The notes: generated from the sequence alone by a model not told the origin. Counted from the stretch's first letter, positions 1 through 8,035 are shown. The stretch is DNA of 10,183 nt from Methanocorpusculum sp. (GCA_029986975.1 DALTWR010000013.1:1-10183); one strand, 5' to 3'. Translations and numbers: made by a program.

Positions 1-613
1 AGCATGCGTTGAACGGGTGCTGAAGTGCGAGTGCACCGAGCATGAATCCAACTGCAATGATGCCTGCTCCAATGAAGGAACCTGCAACGTTAAGACCTAA
101 GATGCCTGCAGATGCAATTGCGAAGAAGTCAATTCCGCCGGTTGCAAGAAGTGCAAAGCCGCCGAGAGCGATTGCTCCGACAACAGAAAGTTCTGCGATG
201 GAACGAGTCATAACCGGAATCTTCATGTTCTCAACAGAGTTTGCAATCCATCCAAAGATAAGACCGAGAATCAGTGCTAAGACGATGATAAGAACCGGAA
301 CTAACCAGACACAAACTTTTGCAACGATGGCAGATGCTGCGATGAATGCTGCAGTTCCTGCACCGAATGCAAGCATACCTGCGGACGGAACACCAGTTCC
401 GATACCGTAGCTGCAGAGCTTCTTGATGGTGCTGTTACCCCAGACGAGAGCGCCGATAACGGCAATTCCGCCGAAGACTGCAAAGAAGTCAACACCAAGG
501 AGATAGTTGCCTGCGATACCGATGTAAAGAGATACCAGTGCAATGACTGCGCCGATAAGCATAACTGTGTTATGCGGAACGCCGCCTGCTGATGCTTCAA
601 CTTTTACTGACAT
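1..613 (-). CDS. mtrC: Methyl-H4MPT:coenzyme M methyltransferase subunit C (partial, runs off left edge)
   Basis: MtrC is an integral membrane subunit of the sodium-pumping Mtr complex, which transfers the methyl group of methyl-tetrahydromethanopterin to coenzyme M. The protein begins MSVKVEASAGG. 204 codons are present and the frame is still open at base 1, so the C-terminus lies outside the window. It is strongly hydrophobic, with about six membrane segments near residues 15-35, 41-59, 74-98, 99-122, 143-160 and 162-195. The visible end reads LQHPFNAC. The start is set by a good ribosome binding site, GAGGTG (625-620), that overlaps the mtrD stop codon; only 10 bases separate the genes, so translation is probably coupled. 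Identity rests on the gene order E-D-C, hydrophobicity and the recognisable sequence. Confidence 0.93.
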   Translation of the reverse strand, partial: MSVKVEASAGGVPHNTVMLIGAVIALVSLYIGIAGNYLLGVDFFAVFGGIAVIGALVWGNSTIKKLCSYGIGTGVPSAGMLAFGAGTAAFIAASAIVAKVCVWLVPVLIIVLALILGLIFGWIANSVENMKIPVMTRSIAELSVVGAIALGGFALLATGGIDFFAIASAGILGLNVAGSFIGAGIIAVGFMLGALALQHPFNAC

Positions 614-623
614 TTTTTACACC

Positions 624-1481
624 TCAGAAAATCATCACCACGAGCATTGCAACCAGACCGCATGCTGCAGATGCAAGGATTGCGGCAATGATTGCACGCG
701 GGAATCTCTTGAACTTCGGGTCGTGCGGACCTTCGATAGTTCCGGTAATGTTGTATGCAGAAAGAACTGCGATAACAAGGAACATACCGACTGCAACGAT
801 ACCTGCAATTCCAACGGAAAGCGGGACAAAGTCAAGGATGAATCCTGCAGTCGGAAGAGCTGCGTTGTAGAACTCAAGAAGTTCGTAGTAGATGAGTGTT
901 CCACCAAGACCACCAAGGAGACCACCGATGACACCGCCAACGTAGGAGATGAACGGAAGACCGTGACCCTCAGTACCCTGGGATTTGTATTCAGGCTGTG
1001 AGTAACCGGTAAGCGGGTCTTTTTCGACCTTTCCGGATGCCGGCGGGATACCCATACCGAATACGTATGACATGTTCACCATAAGACAGGTGATTGCCAT
1101 CATTAATCCGCCGCCGATTGCTCCTCCAACGAGGGAAACGGCTAAGCCAAACTCTGCTGCCCATGCTCCTCCAAAGAGTCCTGCAAGACCTGCACCAGTT
1201 GCAAGCATTGCAACACCCGTTGCGATACCGGGTGCCTGACCCATTGCTGCCGGCGCACCGCCGACCGGGACGAAGTGAACACCAAAGGCGATTAATGCTG
1301 CGCCTAAGATGATTAAGCCGAGAGTCTGCACTGCAAATCCGGCATCACACGGTAATACGTTGAGATAGCCGAGAAGGAATGCGACTGCGACAAGAATAAT
1401 TGCAAGAATAATTGCAATAACGGAAGCGACAGGCTGGAATGCTCCGGCATCTGCTGCCGGCTTTGCTGCAATTGCGCTCAT
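624..1481 (-). CDS. mtrD: Methyl-H4MPT:coenzyme M methyltransferase subunit D
   Basis: MtrD is a membrane subunit of the Mtr complex and is thought to help form the sodium-ion path. The product has 285 residues with about seven hydrophobic segments (near 18-39, 50-68, 84-106, 110-135, 176-200, 218-242 and 262-283). Family-like motifs are HFVPVGGAPAAM (69-80) and GTEGHGLPFISY (169-180). The start lies 2 bases after the mtrE stop, with GGAGG inside the last mtrE codons as ribosome binding site. From memory, Methanothermobacter MtrD has about 233 residues and reaches the HFVPVGG motif near residue 23, so this protein carries roughly 45 extra N-terminal residues including one more membrane segment. 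Confidence 0.95.
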   Translation of the reverse strand: MSAIAAKPAADAGAFQPVASVIAIILAIILVAVAFLLGYLNVLPCDAGFAVQTLGLIILGAALIAFGVHFVPVGGAPAAMGQAPGIATGVAMLATGAGLAGLFGGAWAAEFGLAVSLVGGAIGGGLMMAITCLMVNMSYVFGMGIPPASGKVEKDPLTGYSQPEYKSQGTEGHGLPFISYVGGVIGGLLGGLGGTLIYYELLEFYNAALPTAGFILDFVPLSVGIAGIVAVGMFLVIAVLSAYNITGTIEGPHDPKFKRFPRAIIAAILASAACGLVAMLVVMIF

Positions 1482-1483
1482 AT

Positions 1484-2368
1484 TTATGCCTCCGTGTACG
1501 GACCGTAGTTCTTACGTGCCCATGTTTCAACATAGCGGTCGATTAATAAGAAGATAATAATAATAACCGCTCCTGCGATGATTGCTCCCCATCCTCCGAG
1601 TGCATCCTCGAAGAGAATGGTACGCCAGAGTTCTAAGAATACGATTAAACCGAAACAAAGACCTGACGCCGGACCTCCGAACTTGGAGGTGAAGAATCCG
1701 TTGTCGATAGAGCTTCTCTGACCTGCTTCTGCATAGCGGACAATGTTTCCGGATGCGGAAATCGGGACACCTGCTCCGAATTTCTGGTTCTGGTACTGAC
1801 GCTCTTTTCCGTAGTACGGGTTTCCGGTTGCGGAACCTGCTGCACCGAGTGCAAGACCCCAGACGATACCGAGCAGCGGTAAGCTGAACGGATGACCGAT
1901 TAAGGTTGAGATAAGGTAACATACAATAACCGTTGCAATAATTGCGACGAATGCATGACCCATGGTCACGGACGTTACTGACTTAAGGACATCAATAAAG
2001 ACCGGCTGGCCGAACTTGGAAAGACTTGCGGTTCTTCCAAGGTATGCAGTAGTTGCATAAACTCCCTGCACGAATGTTGCAAGTGCTGTTGCTAAGACGA
2101 TTGAAAGGATTGCGTTCATTCCCATCTGGAGGAATGCCCATGCGACACCACAAGCAAGTGTCACCCAGAGGGTGTATGCCGGTGGCTCTCCACTAACCGC
2201 TTTGTTATAAATACGGTGAGTGTATCCCATCTGCGGTGCAAGCTGAACCTGAGAGTTCGGGTCACCCTGTGAACCGATGTTGGACTCAGTATCTTCGGCT
2301 GCACCAGCAACCGCTGCAAGAGCTCCTGCAAGGGCAGTTACTCCAATGCCGATAATGATTTCTTGCAT
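1484..2368 (-). CDS. mtrE: Methyl-H4MPT:coenzyme M methyltransferase subunit E
   Basis: MtrE is a membrane subunit of the sodium-translocating Mtr complex and the first gene of its operon. From the ATG at 2368 it has 294 residues, essentially the family length as I recall it. An N-terminal hydrophobic stretch (about 3-23) precedes a polar, conserved-looking region (about 25-65, with SNIGSQGDPNSQ and APQMGYTHRIYN). Further hydrophobic segments lie near 66-105, 137-157, 163-180, 232-252 and 258-277. The ATG at 2368 is chosen because GGGAGA (2381-2376) sits 7 bases upstream. An in-frame TTG at 2395 would add nine residues but has no comparable site. The promoter and leader are described separately. 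Confidence 0.96.
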   Translation of the reverse strand: MQEIIIGIGVTALAGALAAVAGAAEDTESNIGSQGDPNSQVQLAPQMGYTHRIYNKAVSGEPPAYTLWVTLACGVAWAFLQMGMNAILSIVLATALATFVQGVYATTAYLGRTASLSKFGQPVFIDVLKSVTSVTMGHAFVAIIATVIVCYLISTLIGHPFSLPLLGIVWGLALGAAGSATGNPYYGKERQYQNQKFGAGVPISASGNIVRYAEAGQRSSIDNGFFTSKFGGPASGLCFGLIVFLELWRTILFEDALGGWGAIIAGAVIIIIFLLIDRYVETWARKNYGPYTEA

Positions 2369-2396
2369 GTAAGATTCTCCCTTGAGTTTTTTCAAA

Positions 2397-2448
2397 TTCA
2401 GGTATGTGGATTACCTGAAACCTAATATGTTTCGCACATATGCGAAAC
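2397..2448 (-). promoter_or_regulatory. Tandem perfect hairpins in the mtr leader
   Basis: Two perfect 8-bp inverted repeats lie 9 bases apart, just upstream of mtrE. One has arms TTCAGGTA (2397-2404) and TACCTGAA (2412-2419) with a 7-base loop. The other has arms GTTTCGCA (2429-2436) and TGCGAAAC (2441-2448) with a 4-base spacer. Both lie within the predicted mtr transcript, 29-80 bases before the start codon. No U-run follows, so they do not look like a terminator. They could be protein-binding operators, mRNA-stabilising hairpins or processing sites; the sequence does not decide. Confidence 0.5.
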
Positions 2449-2523
2449 GAAGGATGTATCTCAAGTGTTCATATTGTGTCTATAACAAATCCCAAAACTG
2501 AAACCTGTCTGACACCAGGAAAT

Positions 2524-2607
2524 GTGTGGACATCTCCTGCGTTACCACTCTTAAGAATGGAGTACAAAGTGTGGACATCTTATCATTTGTTTTTTCAAAG
2601 TATTTAT
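2524..2607 (-). promoter_or_regulatory. mtr operon promoter with repeated ATGTCCA motif
   Basis: On the minus strand a TATA-like box ATAAATA (2607-2601) is followed after 22 bases by ATGTCCA (2578-2572). That is about where an archaeal transcript should start. The motif sits in a 12-base direct repeat, GTGTGGACATCT on the plus strand, at 2569-2580 and 2524-2535, with 45-base spacing. Between the copies is a hairpin with arms CCACTC (2545-2550) and GAATGG (2555-2560), allowing one G-U pair in RNA. The implied leader before mtrE is about 210 bases. The same TATA-to-motif spacing occurs upstream of mcrB. No transcription start has been measured here. Confidence 0.6.
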
Positions 2608-2767
2608 GCTATCGTCTGATATGTTCATCTCTCTCAATGGGAAGAAACATCCATTACACAGATTGCCGAAAATTACTCAAGAAAAATATTGTTAACAACA
2701 TAATCCTTTTTTGAACAGATATGAAATTCCCAAAGATATAGTCAGATACATATTGTAAAGAGGAGAG

Positions 2768-2890
2768 ATGCCTAATCGTCGAAAAAAATATGCTCAAAAT
2801 AAATCCGGATTAGCAAACAAAGACAAATCAATAATTTCGACATTTGACGACGTGCTTGTCATAATGCAAAACAGACAGCGCAGGGTATAA
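2768..2890 (+). CDS. Possible small basic protein, 40 residues
   Basis: A 40-codon frame starts MPNRRKKYAQNK and ends RQRRV, with ten Lys/Arg against three Asp. I do not recognise it. Support comes from the context. GAGGAG (2760-2765) precedes the ATG, though it sits closer than usual. GATATA (2735-2740), after an A-rich stretch, could be a TATA box, predicting a transcript start a few bases before the ATG. The stop lies 32 bases before a hairpin that, read on the plus strand, is followed by a T-rich run. It runs opposite to mcr and mtr and has AT-rich codon use unlike the mcr genes. It may equally be a chance frame in AT-rich spacer. Confidence 0.33.
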   Translation: MPNRRKKYAQNKSGLANKDKSIISTFDDVLVIMQNRQRRV

Positions 2891-2913
2891 AACAAAAACG
2901 GATACAGAACTTT

Positions 2914-2975
2914 TGAAAAACGAAGGGGTAAATCCCCTTTGTTTCTCTGAACAAAACATCTTTCCTGAGAAAGAT
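2914..2975 (-). terminator. mcr operon terminator: three consecutive hairpins
   Basis: Directly at the mcrA stop codon three perfect inverted repeats follow one another on the minus strand. The first has arms ATCTTTC/GAAAGAT (2958-2964 and 2969-2975). The second has TTTGTT/AACAAA (2938-2943 and 2950-2955). The third has AAGGGG/CCCCTT (2923-2928 and 2934-2939) and is followed by five U (2920-2916). The second and third share two bases, so they would compete. On the plus strand the GC-rich stem is followed by TTTGTTT, so it could also end transcripts from the left. The array supports mcr ending here and mtr having its own promoter. Confidence 0.65.
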
Positions 2976-4681
2976 TATTTTGCCGGGATGATGAGTCCGC
3001 GCTCGCCAGCCGGCATGAATTCGCGGATTGCTCCCTTTGCGAATTCCTCACGCGGGTGTGCGAAGTCGAACTTCAGTGCCGGATCTGCGAAGCAGATCTT
3101 GATAAGCGGAGAGAGAGTCCATGCATCGCCGCGGCCTAAGTGTGCGGATGCTGCGATTGCTGCGTATTCTCCCTGGTGACCGACGTTCATTGCGTAGTTC
3201 GGGTAGTTCGGTCCACGGAATTCTCCGATACAGCCTTCATCCGGTCTGATGGAGAGAGAGTTTGCAGAACCGCACTGGTCCTGTAAGTCGTAGCCGAAGA
3301 ATCCGAGTCTGGACCATCCGTCTTTGTGGAGTAACATGGATAAGTACCATGCGTTCAGACCTGCGTTGGAGTTACCAGTTGCGATAGAAGTGGTGATACC
3401 GGATGCTGCTGCAAGAACTGCTGCACGCTGGGATCCACCGAAGTGGTCTTCCATCATGGTCGGGAACTGTTCGTACTGTTCCATACCGTAGAGAGTAACT
3501 TCAGTACCGATGTCGTTGACAACTTCCTGGGTTGCTTTGACTTTGTCGTTCGGTGACGGGTTCTTCCAGTCAATCTTGTACTTGTCGTTGATGTAGTCCA
3601 TACCGTGGTAGACAAAGTCGTCGAGGATGTTATCAGTGTATGCTGCAGTTGCGTACTGAGTGAATCCGACACCACCAGACATGTAGGAACCGAGCCAGAT
3701 CTGGTCGAAGAGCATTGCGCCTGCTCCGACGTTTTCTAATGCTGCCTTTGCCGGGTCGTTCGGGTTTACACGGTCTGCCTGGCACATATCGGAGAAGTTA
3801 CCGAAGAGAATTCCTCCCGGCTCGTTCGGACCGCGTGCACGGCGGGCTGGTAAGTGGGATGCCATGTTGATGACACCAGCGTGCTTTGCTGCGAAGGATA
3901 AGTCTGCGACTGCTGCTTCACCGGCGCACATTCTGTATGCGGAGATGAAAGACATACCAATCTGCATTGCAGACCATCTGGAGGTAGTTCCACCATCACA
4001 GGTACGGCCAACAATGGTCGGCATGTGGACGCACTGCCAGAGGGACTTACCAACTGCTTTCTGGAGAGCTTCTGCCTGCTTCTTCGGGAAGAGCTTCTCG
4101 ACATCGATGACGTACTGGGACTCGATAGAGTCTGCGAGTTCCTGGTCACCAGTGAAGACACGGACGTAACAGTCGTCGGTTAATCCCGGGTGGGTTTCAA
4201 CCATGTGTTCCTGAACGACTGCTCCTCCGGGCATTGCGTGGTTTACGACGTGGAGGTACTCGGAAATGGTTTCCGGAGTAACTTCTTTACCAAGACGCTT
4301 CTGTAAGGTCTGGTGTGCCATATCCATGGAAACAATTACAGTTCTGCGGATATCATCCCACATCTGCTGCATTGCTGCGTTGTTAACGAAGTGGAGATCA
4401 TCACCCTCAACGAAGGTTCCGGTTCCGGAGACTTCGTAGGTCATGAGCTGTCTCTGACCCATCGGGACACCTGCTAAGTGGCAGTGCTCAGGGTCGTACA
4501 TGGAGATTCCACGTGCTTTTACAATGTCTTTGTTCTCTTTCAGGAATTCTTCCTTACGTGCAGACTGGTGGATACCGTTGAATTTGTAGAATTCAGTGGT
4601 GGTAGATGCAACATCCTGCTGCGGGAATTTCTGCTTGAGTGCATCGAGGAAAAGCTTCTGGGTTTTTGCTACTTTTGCCAT
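2975..4681 (-). CDS. mcrA: Methyl-coenzyme M reductase alpha subunit
   Basis: McrA carries most of the F430 active site of methyl-coenzyme M reductase, which converts methyl-CoM and CoB to methane and the heterodisulfide. The product has 568 residues. Aligned by eye to the Methanothermobacter enzyme, the key residues are present: Gln157 (axial nickel ligand, in VVQEHM), His267 (N-methylated in other enzymes, in AAKHAGV), Arg280 and Arg281 (the second being the methyl-arginine position), Phe340 and Tyr343 (GFTQY), Gln418 (methyl-glutamine position, GGSQRA), Gly463 (thioglycine) and Cys470 (methyl-cysteine) in GYDLQDQC. The residue before Gly463 is Phe, where Methanothermobacter has Tyr as I recall. 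The ribosome binding site AAGGAG lies in the last two mcrG codons; the gap is 5 bases. Modifications are inferred, not visible. Confidence 0.99.
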   Translation of the reverse strand: MAKVAKTQKLFLDALKQKFPQQDVASTTTEFYKFNGIHQSARKEEFLKENKDIVKARGISMYDPEHCHLAGVPMGQRQLMTYEVSGTGTFVEGDDLHFVNNAAMQQMWDDIRRTVIVSMDMAHQTLQKRLGKEVTPETISEYLHVVNHAMPGGAVVQEHMVETHPGLTDDCYVRVFTGDQELADSIESQYVIDVEKLFPKKQAEALQKAVGKSLWQCVHMPTIVGRTCDGGTTSRWSAMQIGMSFISAYRMCAGEAAVADLSFAAKHAGVINMASHLPARRARGPNEPGGILFGNFSDMCQADRVNPNDPAKAALENVGAGAMLFDQIWLGSYMSGGVGFTQYATAAYTDNILDDFVYHGMDYINDKYKIDWKNPSPNDKVKATQEVVNDIGTEVTLYGMEQYEQFPTMMEDHFGGSQRAAVLAAASGITTSIATGNSNAGLNAWYLSMLLHKDGWSRLGFFGYDLQDQCGSANSLSIRPDEGCIGEFRGPNYPNYAMNVGHQGEYAAIAASAHLGRGDAWTLSPLIKICFADPALKFDFAHPREEFAKGAIREFMPAGERGLIIPAK

Positions 4682-4686
4682 GTTAA

Positions 4687-5448
4687 TTACTCCTTCGGCA
4701 TGAATCCGTATTTGGTACGGAGAGCGTGGACACGCTGAACGTATGCGACGTATTCTTCATCAGAGCGGAATGCAGTTCCAACAAGGGAGTGGAACATCGG
4801 AGTGTTCTCTTTGAGCCACTTTGCATCCATCGGCTTGCCGACAGCTACTTTGCGGTCAAGTGGGACACCAACCTGGTCCTTAACGTATTTGACGACGCCG
4901 TCTTTGTCAAGGATACAGCGCTGTACTGCATCGAACATCATTCCGTTCTCTGCGAGACGGAGGGAGTGTCCGTGAACAGTTGCACCGCGGATACCGACGG
5001 TTGCCGGGTCGAACAGGTTGCTTTCAAGGAGTTCGCGTGCGTATGCTTCGAGATCTCTTTCACGGCACTCGACAATCTGACGTCCAGAGAGTGTTCCCGG
5101 GTCAATTCCGCGGAAGCGGTACATCTCGAGGTAAGTTCTCTGGTACGGCTGACACGGTGCGTTCATCATAGAGTCAGCGAACTGGATGTATCTGACACGG
5201 TCACCTGCTTTTGCACCCGGAGTCGGGGTAACAAGCTTTCTGATCGGACAGTTCGGTTCGCCCTGCTCTGCGAGTGGCGGGTGTGCAGATCCGTATGCTG
5301 CTCCCGGTGCGTGGTGACCAAGGATAAGGACGATGTCTTCATCGGTGATGCTGCGCATCTTTTCGAGCTTAACATTCGGGTTCATCTGGTTGCGGCGGAC
5401 CTCTGCAACGCGGGAGGTTCCCGGACCATACTGTGGTTTGTATGCCAT
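4687..5448 (-). CDS. mcrG: Methyl-coenzyme M reductase gamma subunit
   Basis: McrG is the third structural subunit of the (alpha-beta-gamma)2 methyl-coenzyme M reductase and contributes to the coenzyme M pocket. The 253-residue product begins [10 protein letters not shown], typical of the family. The conserved [12 protein letters not shown] block is at residues 113-124; Arg123 there corresponds, by my alignment from memory, to the arginine that contacts the coenzyme M head group. A second family block is [18 protein letters not shown] (about 156-173). AAGGTGA (5463-5457) sits 8 bases before the start. The gene follows mcrC by 19 bases and precedes mcrA by 5, as expected for subunits made in equal amounts. 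Confidence 0.98.
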   Translation of the reverse strand: MAYKPQYGPGTSRVAEVRRNQMNPNVKLEKMRSITDEDIVLILGHHAPGAAYGSAHPPLAEQGEPNCPIRKLVTPTPGAKAGDRVRYIQFADSMMNAPCQPYQRTYLEMYRFRGIDPGTLSGRQIVECRERDLEAYARELLESNLFDPATVGIRGATVHGHSLRLAENGMMFDAVQRCILDKDGVVKYVKDQVGVPLDRKVAVGKPMDAKWLKENTPMFHSLVGTAFRSDEEYVAYVQRVHALRTKYGFMPKE

Positions 5449-5467
5449 AGTTTAATTCACCTTAATT

Positions 5468-6088
5468 TTAGTGTTCTTTAATTATTCGTAATACTTCATG
5501 AATGACGTTCGACATTGCTTCCCTGCTTGGGGTCTGTCCACGGGTAATTCCCGTAACTAAACCCTTGATAATGCCTTTTGTCCTGATATTTTCAGGCTTG
5601 GGCATAACATATGCCGTTTTAACTCCCACCTTCGCAAAGTCTTCATAATCCACCGGTGCCTGACAGACAACAACAGCATCAACGCTGCATTCCTGCAGAA
5701 TTTTACGTGATTTATGAACAACATGCGACTGGATGTTTCCATGGTGTAAGACCGCCACTTTGTGGCGTTCAATCTGTTCTATTTCACGGTCAGTAATTCC
5801 AAAGTTTGAGCCAAAGGCTACACCGCCGATTTCTGCATCCGACGGAACCCCGCTGCCTGCGTTCAGCACCAGGGTACTTACGCTGTATTCAATCCCCTGC
5901 TGCCGCAGTGCTGACGTAATATCGCAGACGGGTTTTGTAATATGTCTCCGTCCGGGAGACATCCCGACAATTATTACATCAGGATGTTTACACTCAGATA
6001 TGGTTCCCCTCTGAGCAAGAGAGCCTCCCTTGCCCATACCCATACTGTGCCTGCAGTCAACCAGTTGTGTAACGCGACCGAGCGGCAT
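5468..6088 (-). CDS. mcrC: McrC, component of the methyl-coenzyme M reductase activation complex
   Basis: McrC is not part of the mature reductase. In Methanothermobacter it was found in the A3a complex needed for ATP-dependent reductive activation of the F430 nickel. The 206-residue product has a glycine-rich stretch near its N-terminus (SMGMGKGGSLAQRG, 15-28) and family-like blocks IIVGMSPGRRHITKPVCDIT (39-58) and AFGSNFGITDREIEQI (91-106). The start overlaps the mcrD stop by one base (TAATG), so translation is likely coupled; the upstream AGGGT is only a weak binding site. Its presence separates this operon from the mrt isoenzyme operon, which lacks a C gene. Confidence 0.95.
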   Translation of the reverse strand: MPLGRVTQLVDCRHSMGMGKGGSLAQRGTISECKHPDVIIVGMSPGRRHITKPVCDITSALRQQGIEYSVSTLVLNAGSGVPSDAEIGGVAFGSNFGITDREIEQIERHKVAVLHHGNIQSHVVHKSRKILQECSVDAVVVCQAPVDYEDFAKVGVKTAYVMPKPENIRTKGIIKGLVTGITRGQTPSREAMSNVIHEVLRIIKEH

Positions 6089-6561
6089 TATTTTGTACCC
6101 TGTATGATTATTGGGCGCTGTTTGCTTTTCGGATCGCTCATTCCCAGAATTCTGTCATCATCGACAATGCCGTATTTGGCATAGTCTGAAAGTGTGAAGT
6201 TAGAACGCATGAATTTACCCTCGGAAATTCCATACGGGAATTTATCAGCAAATACTTCATCACATGCTTCTTTGATTTTAGATACTGCATCTGCAGAATC
6301 CAGTTCAATAAGGATGTCTCCTACATGAACATGAAGCTCGTAATCTTCTCCGCAGACCTTAATCGTACGGCGGTAACTGTTCTCATTCGGCGTTCCTTTC
6401 GCAGGACCATAGGGTACTGTTGCCGGAAGGTTCGGACCGTTTAAGATTAGACGGCGGATGCCGCCTGCCGCGTAGATTTTCTCGAGCAGCTGCTCGGTAG
6501 TCTCGGGATTCAGATAGCGGGTAGGTGTGATTCTTACCTGCGGGTAGGTTTCTTCTGTCAT
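6088..6561 (-). CDS. mcrD: McrD, methyl-coenzyme M reductase operon protein
   Basis: McrD is an accessory protein encoded in nearly all mcr operons. It binds the reductase and is thought to help assembly or activation, but is not a catalytic subunit. The 157-residue product contains the recognisable block GGIRRLILNGPNLPATVPYG (33-52), followed by GTPNENSYRRTI and a C-terminal DYAKYGIVDDDRILGMSDPK stretch (127-146). The start is set by AGGAGA (about 6 bases before the ATG). The 44-base gap after mcrB is the widest in the operon. It begins with a perfect inverted repeat, GAGTAA/TTACTC (6598-6611), that contains the mcrB stop codon. Confidence 0.95.
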   Translation of the reverse strand: MTEETYPQVRITPTRYLNPETTEQLLEKIYAAGGIRRLILNGPNLPATVPYGPAKGTPNENSYRRTIKVCGEDYELHVHVGDILIELDSADAVSKIKEACDEVFADKFPYGISEGKFMRSNFTLSDYAKYGIVDDDRILGMSDPKSKQRPIIIQGTK

Positions 6562-6605
6562 TCAATCTCCTGAAATTTTAAGCGATAATGCTCACGCGAG
6601 TAAGA

Positions 6606-7919
6606 TTACTCGATTGCTTTTGCAATTGCCTGGAGCGGCTGCTTGAACTCTGGGATCTGACCGTAGGTCTCACCGAAGATCTTTGCAGTTCCTTCCGGAG
6701 TGAACATCTGGGTTCCTGCATCAAGTGCACATGCTGCGACAATTGCCGGCATACAGACACCTGCTGCGTGTCTGGTAACGACGTGGTTACCGTTGAAGAT
6801 ACCCGGTCCGCCACCACCGTAGATGGAGTGGGAGAAGAAGGAGAATCCGACTGCTGCACCCATGGTTCTTCCGTAGTCAGAGCCCGGAAGTCCGGTTTCG
6901 TGCTCAAGAAGATCGTTGAAGTACAGTAAGGTTGCAGAGACTGCCTGTGCGAAACGTCCTGCACCACAGTTAACCATGGTTGCTGCAAGGGTACCTGCAG
7001 ATGCGTATGCGTTCCACATCATCGGGTCTTTGGTTTCGTACGGCTTGAAGTATCCGCCCTTTGTGCCTGCGGTCTGTTTGATGACTTTGTCTTCAACAGC
7101 GCGCTCGACTAAGGACTGGACGACAGTACCGACAGTTCCGGTCTTGCCGTTTGCTTTAACAAGGTCGTAGACCATGTTGTTTGCGTTTAAGCCCTGGTAG
7201 GCGTAGAGTAAGAGCTGTGCACGCTCGAACGGACCAACTGCGTTACCCATTTCGAACTCTCCTGCCTGCTCGAAGGTTGCTGCGAGTGCTGCACCCTGCA
7301 TTGCGTTGCGGTGAGTCATCATAACGGTCTGGTTGGACGGAACGTTACGAAGTGCGTAACCTAAGGATTCGTTGTTCTGCGGGATGGACATGATCATAGA
7401 GCATGCTCCTCCTGCGAGGTCCATGGTAACCGGGTAGGTACCGAATGCTGCTGCCTTGACAGTGGATGCGTCGAACATACCGACGTTGAATTCATCGACA
7501 ACTGCGTAGGTGGTTGCTGCTGCGACGTTGGTTAAGGAAACATCGTAGGTTGCTGCTGCCTCGATACGTGCTGACGGGACTTTGACTAAGAGAAGTTTGT
7601 CGCCGTTGAAGCGCTTAATCTCTGCTTTCTCTCCGGGGACAGAAAGGTAGTCCTTAATCTTTTTCTCGATAGAGTCAACGTGACCAACGATGTCGAGGTC
7701 AAGTTCACGTCCGAGAATCTGCTGGTGCTTTCCGATCTTTCCAGTCTTTAAAGCATCCTGCATTCCGCCGAGGTTGACTGCAACAGATCTCTTTGCAGTG
7801 TCAACGATTTTTCTGATTGCCGGGTTGATAACCGGGCTGATCTGCTCAAGTGCAACTCCCTCTTTTAAGAGTTTGCCCTTGTCATCGTAAAGGTCGATAA
7901 CATCTTTATATTTTGCCAT
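6606..7919 (-). CDS. mcrB: Methyl-coenzyme M reductase beta subunit
   Basis: McrB is the second large subunit of methyl-coenzyme M reductase and lines the active-site channel. The 437-residue product begins MAKYKDVIDLYDDKGKLL, typical of the family. The diagnostic block SIYGGGGPGIFNGNHVVTRH covers residues 365-384. Tyr367 and His379 fall at exactly the numbers I recall for the active-site tyrosine and the coenzyme B-binding histidine of the Methanothermobacter enzyme. AGAGG about 9 bases before the ATG is a plausible ribosome binding site. As the first gene of the operon it has a leader of roughly 219 bases with strong potential structure, described separately. Confidence 0.99.
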   Translation of the reverse strand: MAKYKDVIDLYDDKGKLLKEGVALEQISPVINPAIRKIVDTAKRSVAVNLGGMQDALKTGKIGKHQQILGRELDLDIVGHVDSIEKKIKDYLSVPGEKAEIKRFNGDKLLLVKVPSARIEAAATYDVSLTNVAAATTYAVVDEFNVGMFDASTVKAAAFGTYPVTMDLAGGACSMIMSIPQNNESLGYALRNVPSNQTVMMTHRNAMQGAALAATFEQAGEFEMGNAVGPFERAQLLLYAYQGLNANNMVYDLVKANGKTGTVGTVVQSLVERAVEDKVIKQTAGTKGGYFKPYETKDPMMWNAYASAGTLAATMVNCGAGRFAQAVSATLLYFNDLLEHETGLPGSDYGRTMGAAVGFSFFSHSIYGGGGPGIFNGNHVVTRHAAGVCMPAIVAACALDAGTQMFTPEGTAKIFGETYGQIPEFKQPLQAIAKAIE

Positions 7920-7974
7920 AATTTTGCCTCTTTAAAGGTATTTACGTGGCTTGTTTTCCGTTACTTTTCCTGAA

Positions 7975-8007
7975 AACTGCTGATAGTAGCTAATAGTAAC
8001 TGCTGAT
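7975..8007 (-). repeat. 10-base direct repeat in the mcr leader
   Basis: AACTGCTGAT (plus strand) occurs at 7975-7984 and 7998-8007, a 23-base period. Between the copies is TAGTAGCTAATAG, itself partly repetitive. The repeat lies in the predicted mcr leader, 56-88 bases before mcrB. It could be a binding site or a local duplication; nothing in the sequence decides. Confidence 0.4.
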
Positions 8008-8035
8008 TGTTTAAGTGACGGCTGCTTTACACAAC

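Noticed and set aside
42..410. 122-codon plus-strand frame opposite mtrC
   Set aside because: Its Pro/Ala/Thr-rich composition is the reverse complement of hydrophobic mtrC codons; mtrC is supported by gene order, ribosome binding site and continuous frame.
2369..2395. Upstream TTG start for mtrE
   Set aside because: The ATG at 2368 has a well-placed GGGAGA site and gives the expected family N-terminus and length; the TTG has neither.
2526..2714. 62-codon plus-strand frame in the mtr promoter region
   Set aside because: It begins at a GTG inside the shared promoter motif, has no ribosome binding site, and overlaps the mtr TATA box and leader.
2794..3051. 85-codon minus-strand frame overlapping the end of mcrA
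   Set aside because: It starts inside mcrA in another frame and runs through the terminator hairpins; no ribosome binding site or family signal is visible.
4726..5481. 251-codon plus-strand frame opposite mcrG
   Set aside because: It lies antisense to the well-identified mcrG, is rich in Cys, Val and Arg without recognisable motifs, and is explained by the biased codon use of mcrG.
7385..7391. TGGACAT copy inside mcrB as a further regulatory site
   Set aside because: It encodes part of the conserved protein, lacks a paired copy or TATA box, and about one chance occurrence is expected in this window.
2975..7919. mrt isoenzyme (methyl-coenzyme M reductase II) operon
   Set aside because: A C gene is present between D and G, and the operon lies beside mtr, as expected for mcr rather than mrt.
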